DNA of 37,992 bases from positions 1 through 37,992 of the forward strand of contig DATLXH010000033.1 of NCBI GenBank assembly GCA_035576005.1, read 5' to 3'. The notes beneath the pieces are model-generated. The model saw nothing but the letters and a program-made list of their open reading frames with translations, searched no databases and was not told the origin of the DNA. The position numbers and the translations under genes are program-made. Each line of letters opens with the position of its first letter. Positions within the stretch are counted from its first letter, which is position 1. The DNA is from DATLXH01 sp035576005 (GTDB lineage Bacteria; Acidobacteriota; Thermoanaerobaculia; Gp7-AA8). This document shows positions 35,098 through 37,992 of the stretch, piece by piece.

Positions 35098-35874
35098 TTA
35101 TTTCTCCCGCGTGGGCGTGTCGATGATTGCGCCGGCAGGCATCTTCATGCGCGTCTCATCGAACGGCCGGCGGAACGAGACATCGCGGTACTCGTTCGTC
35201 CCCCGTCCTTCCCCTTTGGCATCGACAGAGAGCGCTTTCGTCGCTACGGTCAGGCCCTCGATGTTCCGGTACTCTTCGTAAATCCTGAAGAACGGGCCGA
35301 TGAAGCTCTTGCTCCCGACGACGCCGGGATGCGTGACGATATACTCGACGCCGCGAAGAAGGTTCGTCTTCTGGTCGATATACAGCGTGTAGACGTCGCT
35401 CGAATCGCCCACACCTGCATCGAACGACATACGCACTTTCGCGTGGTCGGTCGTTCCGCCGGGGAGTTTGCCTGTGCCCCCCATCGCCAGACGCACGCCA
35501 GGGTCTCGCGTGAACCACGGCAGACCAAGAAAGTAGTAATCGAGGTTCGCCATGAATGACGGGGGAGCGGGCTGTTTCCAGTTGGTGCTCCAGACGCGCG
35601 TCCCGTCACTGACGAGCTGGCTCTTTTCTGCGGGCCAGTCGAGGTACGTTCGACGCCTTCCCTGCTCGACGACGACGATCGTCTCCTTCTCCTTGCCTGC
35701 CGGACCAGACAGCTTCCGGAAAGCGACGGTGGGAGCTTTGTTCCATCGCTCGAGACCACCATGCGCGGCAATCATACGGTCGGTCAGCTCCCGCGCGTTT
35801 TTGTCATCCGGCTGGGCAGCGGTGGCGGCGACGGCCGTCAGCAGGATTGCTGCAGCGATCAGCGGCGATCTCAT
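35098..35874 (-). CDS. secreted LolA-like protein, function unknown
   Basis: The 258-residue protein is read from ATG 35874 (MRSPLIAAAILLTAVAATAA), the start that gives a clean signal peptide; the frame extends 4 residues upstream. The mature part begins AQPDDKNARELTDRMIAAHG, then GLERWNKAPTVAF. The 'AHGG...W' opening followed by repeated beta strands (TYLDWPAEKSQLVSDGTRVW, LYIDQKTNLLRGVEYI, FRIYEEYRNIEGL) is characteristic of secreted LolA/LolB-type folds in many Acidobacteriota and Bacteroidota proteins. Function is unknown and the fold assignment is by pattern only. It lies divergently upstream of the decayed two-component pair. Confidence 0.8.
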   Translation of the reverse strand: MRSPLIAAAILLTAVAATAAQPDDKNARELTDRMIAAHGGLERWNKAPTVAFRKLSGPAGKEKETIVVVEQGRRRTYLDWPAEKSQLVSDGTRVWSTNWKQPAPPSFMANLDYYFLGLPWFTRDPGVRLAMGGTGKLPGGTTDHAKVRMSFDAGVGDSSDVYTLYIDQKTNLLRGVEYIVTHPGVVGSKSFIGPFFRIYEEYRNIEGLTVATKALSVDAKGEGRGTNEYRDVSFRRPFDETRMKMPAGAIIDTPTREK

Positions 35875-35980
35875 CGAGTCAAGCATGGGGTGATTATCTC
35901 ACGCCGGATCGTGGACCCCTCAGCTCAAAGGTACATGCGCTCTGGCGGCCAGCCGGCTGGCTCAGAAAAAGGAGTCTTGA

Positions 35981-36139
35981 TTATCGGTTGGGTTCGAGCG
36001 CCTCCATGCTTCCGATGAGTTCGAAGGGACAGGCATCGGACTGGCAACGGTCAAGCGGATCGTCGAACGGCATGGTGGCCGATCGTGGGCGGAAGGCAGA
36101 CTCGGCGTTGGAGCCACCTTCTATTTCACGATACCGTAG
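35981..36139 (+). pseudogene. C-terminal remnant of a histidine kinase ATPase domain
   Basis: In one frame the sequence reads FERLHASDEFEGTGIGLATV, then KRIVERHGGRSWAEG and ATFYFTIP, ending with TAG at 36137-36139. This is the F-box/G2 end of a HATPase_c domain of the phytochrome-associated type (GTGIGLA). A stop at 35978-35980 precedes it and no upstream kinase domains are present, so only the last 50 or so residues survive. The response regulator begins 8 bases later, as in kinase/Rcp1 operons. Confidence 0.8.
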
Positions 36140-36146
36140 GGGCAAG

Positions 36147-36564
36147 ATGGCAAAGATTCTTCTGGTCGAGGACAGCGCGAGGGACGTCGAGATCACTCTT
36201 GCAAATCTGCGCAACAGCGGGGTGGACGCTTCGATTCAGGTAGTGCGCGACGGCGAGCAGGCGTTGGACTATCTAGATCGTCGCAAGGAGCTCGCGCTGC
36301 GTTCGGAGGAGAGGCCTGACGTTCTGCTGCTCGACATCAAGATGCCCAAAGTCAGCGGACTCCAGGTGTTGAGGGCGATGAAGAGCGATCCTGATTCTGC
36401 GCAACATCCCAGTCGTTCTCCTGACGTCGTCGCGCGAAGAACAGGATCTTGCCGCTGCCTATCAATGGAGCGCGGAGAGATACCTGATCAAGCCGGTCCG
36501 GCCGGAAAAACTCGCAGCAACGATCGCTGCCGTGACGGGTGGGGCGATCTCAGCTTCGCGCTGA
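36147..36564 (+). pseudogene. Rcp1-like response regulator, frameshifted
   Basis: ATG 36147 starts MAKILLVEDSARDVEITLAN, a single-domain receiver. The acidic pair is VEDS, the phosphoacceptor is in VLLLDIKMPKVSG, and helix 4 follows. At about 36398 one extra base shifts the frame. The corrected frame reads LRNIPVVLLTSSREEQDLAA, then AERYLIKPVRPEKL with the conserved Lys, and ends with TGA at 36562-36564. The uncorrected frame continues to 36608 with unrelated sequence. Its kinase partner is also broken (35981-36139), so the whole pair appears inactive. A sequencing error in the regulator cannot be excluded. Confidence 0.85.
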
Positions 36565-36721
36565 GAAGAACGAGGGCCATGCCAGGGGCCGCGGCTACAT
36601 CAGGATAGCGATTGAAACAAAGAGAATCCCGTAGGGAAACTATGACCCCTTCTCGCGTTCGCTTCGCGGTGAAGCTACGACCCCTTTCGCGCCTTTCGCG
36701 TTGGTACGCAACGGTGATGGC
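36565..36721. other. short intergenic region before queE
   Basis: It contains tatgaccccttctcgcg and ctacgacccctttcgcg, two similar 17-base segments 24 bases apart, and an inverted pair around gcttcgcggtgaagc. These gaccccttt units recall the tandem repeat at 32041-32075. No promoter was resolved. Confidence 0.45.
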
Positions 36722-37348
36722 GTGAGCTACTCGGTAAGAGAGATCTTCTTTACTCTTCAGGGTGAGGGAGCGAATGTGGGTCGCGCGGCAGTCTTTTGCC
36801 GTTTCTCCGGCTGCAATCTATGGTCAGGCAGGGAATCGGACCGGCAAAGCGCGATATGCAATTTCTGCGATACCGATTTCGTCGGAACTGGTGCGGACGG
36901 CGGACGCTTTACCACGGCGGAAGAACTGGTTGCGGAAATCGACCTTCGCTGGGGCGGCGACGATCGGAAGTTTATCGTGCTCACGGGCGGCGAGCCGATG
37001 TTGCAGGTCGATGATCTTCTCATTCGTGAACTGCATCACCACGGCTTTGAAGTGGCGATTGAGACGAACGGCACACTGCCTGTTCCTCGAACGATTGACT
37101 GGATCTGCGTCAGTCCGAAGGGGACATCGGATATCGTCGTGCGCGCCGGCAACGAGTTGAAGCTCGTATACCCCCAACAGGAAGCGATGCCCGACCGCTT
37201 CGCTTCCTGGCCATTCGACCACTTCTTCCTTCAGCCGATGGACTCTCCCGAGAAAGAGCAGAACATCGCGAGCACGATCGAGTACTGCATGACTCACCCG
37301 AAGTGGAGACTGAGCATGCAGACGCACAAGGCTCTTGGAATTCGATGA
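36722..37348 (+). CDS. queE: 7-carboxy-7-deazaguanine synthase
   Basis: The 208-residue protein is read from GTG 36722 (MSYSVREIFFTLQGEGANVG), which matches the usual family start; an in-frame TTG at 36701 is less likely. It is a radical SAM enzyme that converts 6-carboxytetrahydropterin to 7-carboxy-7-deazaguanine. The three cluster Cys residues (31, 46 and 49) have the QueE-specific C-x14-C-x2-C spacing, with CNLWSGRE between. The SAM-binding GGEPM motif and ETNGT follow. It ends in ATGA overlap with queD and so is translationally coupled to it. The product feeds tRNA queuosine or related 7-deazaguanines. Confidence 0.93.
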   Translation: MSYSVREIFFTLQGEGANVGRAAVFCRFSGCNLWSGRESDRQSAICNFCDTDFVGTGADGGRFTTAEELVAEIDLRWGGDDRKFIVLTGGEPMLQVDDLLIRELHHHGFEVAIETNGTLPVPRTIDWICVSPKGTSDIVVRAGNELKLVYPQQEAMPDRFASWPFDHFFLQPMDSPEKEQNIASTIEYCMTHPKWRLSMQTHKALGIR

Positions 37349-37710
37349 TGGAGATTTTCAAGGAATTCACCTTCGAAGCGGCGCACCGGCTTCCGAATGT
37401 TCCAGCGGGTCACAAATGTGGGCGGCTGCACGGACACTCTTTTCGAGTCGAGGTCTTCGTGAGCGGAGCAATCGGAGATGACTCCGGCTGGATCGTCGAT
37501 TTCGCGGACATCAAGGAGAAGTTCGATCCCGTTCAGAAACGACTCGACCACTACTACCTGAACGAGATCGAGGGGCTCGAGAACCCTACCAGTGAAGTGA
37601 TCGCAAGATGGATCTGGCGCCAATTGAAACCCGGCCTTCCGCTTCTCTCGCGGCTGATTGTTCGAGAGACATGCACCTCGGGCTGCGTGTACGACGGAGA
37701 GAATGAATAG
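37345..37710 (+). CDS. queD: 6-carboxytetrahydropterin synthase
   Basis: The 121-residue protein starts at ATG 37345, overlapping the queE stop (ATG 37348 is the alternative). It converts dihydroneopterin triphosphate to 6-carboxytetrahydropterin, the QueE substrate. The zinc ligands are His14 (FEAAHRL), His29 and His31 (RLHGHSF), and the catalytic Cys is Cys25 (HKCGRL). WIVDFADIK and LDHYYLN are typical QueD/PTPS elements, and the C-terminal RETCTSGCVY ends the fold. Having queE and queD together indicates a preQ0 pathway; queC and folE are not in the window. Confidence 0.93.
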   Translation: MMEIFKEFTFEAAHRLPNVPAGHKCGRLHGHSFRVEVFVSGAIGDDSGWIVDFADIKEKFDPVQKRLDHYYLNEIEGLENPTSEVIARWIWRQLKPGLPLLSRLIVRETCTSGCVYDGENE

Positions 37711-37893
37711 ATGGAGAGCGAGTACGCATCAGCAGATCCCGCTCAGCTTCACGACATACAGAGCCAGGATGGCAACCGCGGAGTCCTGATCGACTTGTTT
37801 GGCGTGAGCGATCTGCGATACCTCCTCGGTCGTTCTCGACCGTTCAGCCGGGCTAGGAGCCTGCGTGGTAGAACGAGCAGCGGTGCGCTTTGA
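37711..37893 (+). CDS. short ORF after queD, coding status uncertain
   Basis: The 60-residue frame MESEYASADPAQLHDIQSQD, then GNRGVLIDLFGVSDLRYLLG, starts one base after the queD stop, so coupling is possible. It matches nothing I recognise, and its Arg/Ser-rich end (RPFSRARSLRGRTSSGAL) looks non-coding. The opposite strand also has an open stretch here. It may be a truncated next gene or chance. Nothing is seen from 37894 to the window end. Confidence 0.3.
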   Translation: MESEYASADPAQLHDIQSQDGNRGVLIDLFGVSDLRYLLGRSRPFSRARSLRGRTSSGAL

Positions 37894-37992
37894 AGATTGT
37901 GATTAGACCATTTGGGAACGATCTTATAACGCTGTCGAGGAGACAGCGAAGTGTCACGGCGGCTTCGAGTGATCGGTAGGGCTGTTTTTCGA

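Noticed and set aside
37715..37850. Reverse-strand open stretch with a protein-like hydrophobic segment (AVAILALYVVKLSGIC)
   Set aside because: It is under 45 codons, has no start codon in frame, and overlaps another doubtful ORF; there is not enough to call a gene.
1..37992. tRNA, rRNA, riboswitch or phage structural genes
   Set aside because: None were recognised on either strand by eye. In particular, no preQ1 riboswitch-like structure was identified before queE, though a weak one could be missed.

Overview
The window looks like a piece of a GC-rich, Gram-negative chromosome, probably Acidobacteriota or a related lineage. The reasons are an Oar-type TonB-dependent receptor with an N-terminal carboxypeptidase-regulatory domain, several secreted proteins of the kind common in that group, and many decayed insertion sequences and small intergenic repeats. 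This assignment is inference; no rRNA or tRNA gene is present to confirm it.

Layout. (1) Positions 1-17188 hold one enormous uninterrupted reading frame (at least 5,728 residues, 5' end outside the window). It encodes a surface or secreted RHS/YD-repeat protein: a Thr-Pro-Pro-Val minisatellite, many Ig-like modules, a carboxypeptidase-regulatory-like domain, the RHS shell and core, and a C-terminal domain with a PD-(D/E)xK-like nuclease signature. A second gene overlaps its stop codon and is the natural candidate for its immunity protein (17185-17931). (2) Positions 17985-24123 are a genomic scrapyard. It holds two defective copies of the same DDE-transposase insertion sequence with different internal deletions, two broken RelE/ParE-type toxin-antitoxin pairs directly abutting them, a coiled-coil gene, an orphan RHS fragment behind a signal peptide, a secreted EHP-rich protein, and a frameshifted, truncated IS110 transposase. 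(3) Positions 24440-28199 carry a secreted alpha/beta-hydrolase-domain protein, an intact-looking VapBC pair with a palindromic operator candidate, a lipoprotein and a truncated lipoprotein, separated by GGTCAGGCC-type repeats. (4) Positions 28422-31460 hold the TonB-dependent receptor. (5) Positions 32221-36564 are a signalling region: a two-domain KaiC-like ATPase facing a histidine kinase with a degenerate receiver domain, a secreted LolA-like protein, and the remains of a second two-component system (kinase tail plus frameshifted Rcp1-like response regulator). (6) Positions 36722-37710 hold queE and queD of queuosine/7-deazaguanine synthesis, translationally coupled.

The most notable observations are: palindromic intergenic repeats inserted in frame inside the giant RHS gene, one of them splitting a recognisable domain; two IS copies whose deletions complement each other, so the ancestral element can be reconstructed; a RelE-type toxin whose middle segment lies downstream of its C-terminus; and a dispersed repeat family that sits at the broken ends of other genes. 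Frameshifts are concentrated in mobile and accessory genes while 17-kb and 3-kb frames remain open, which argues for true decay rather than poor sequence quality.
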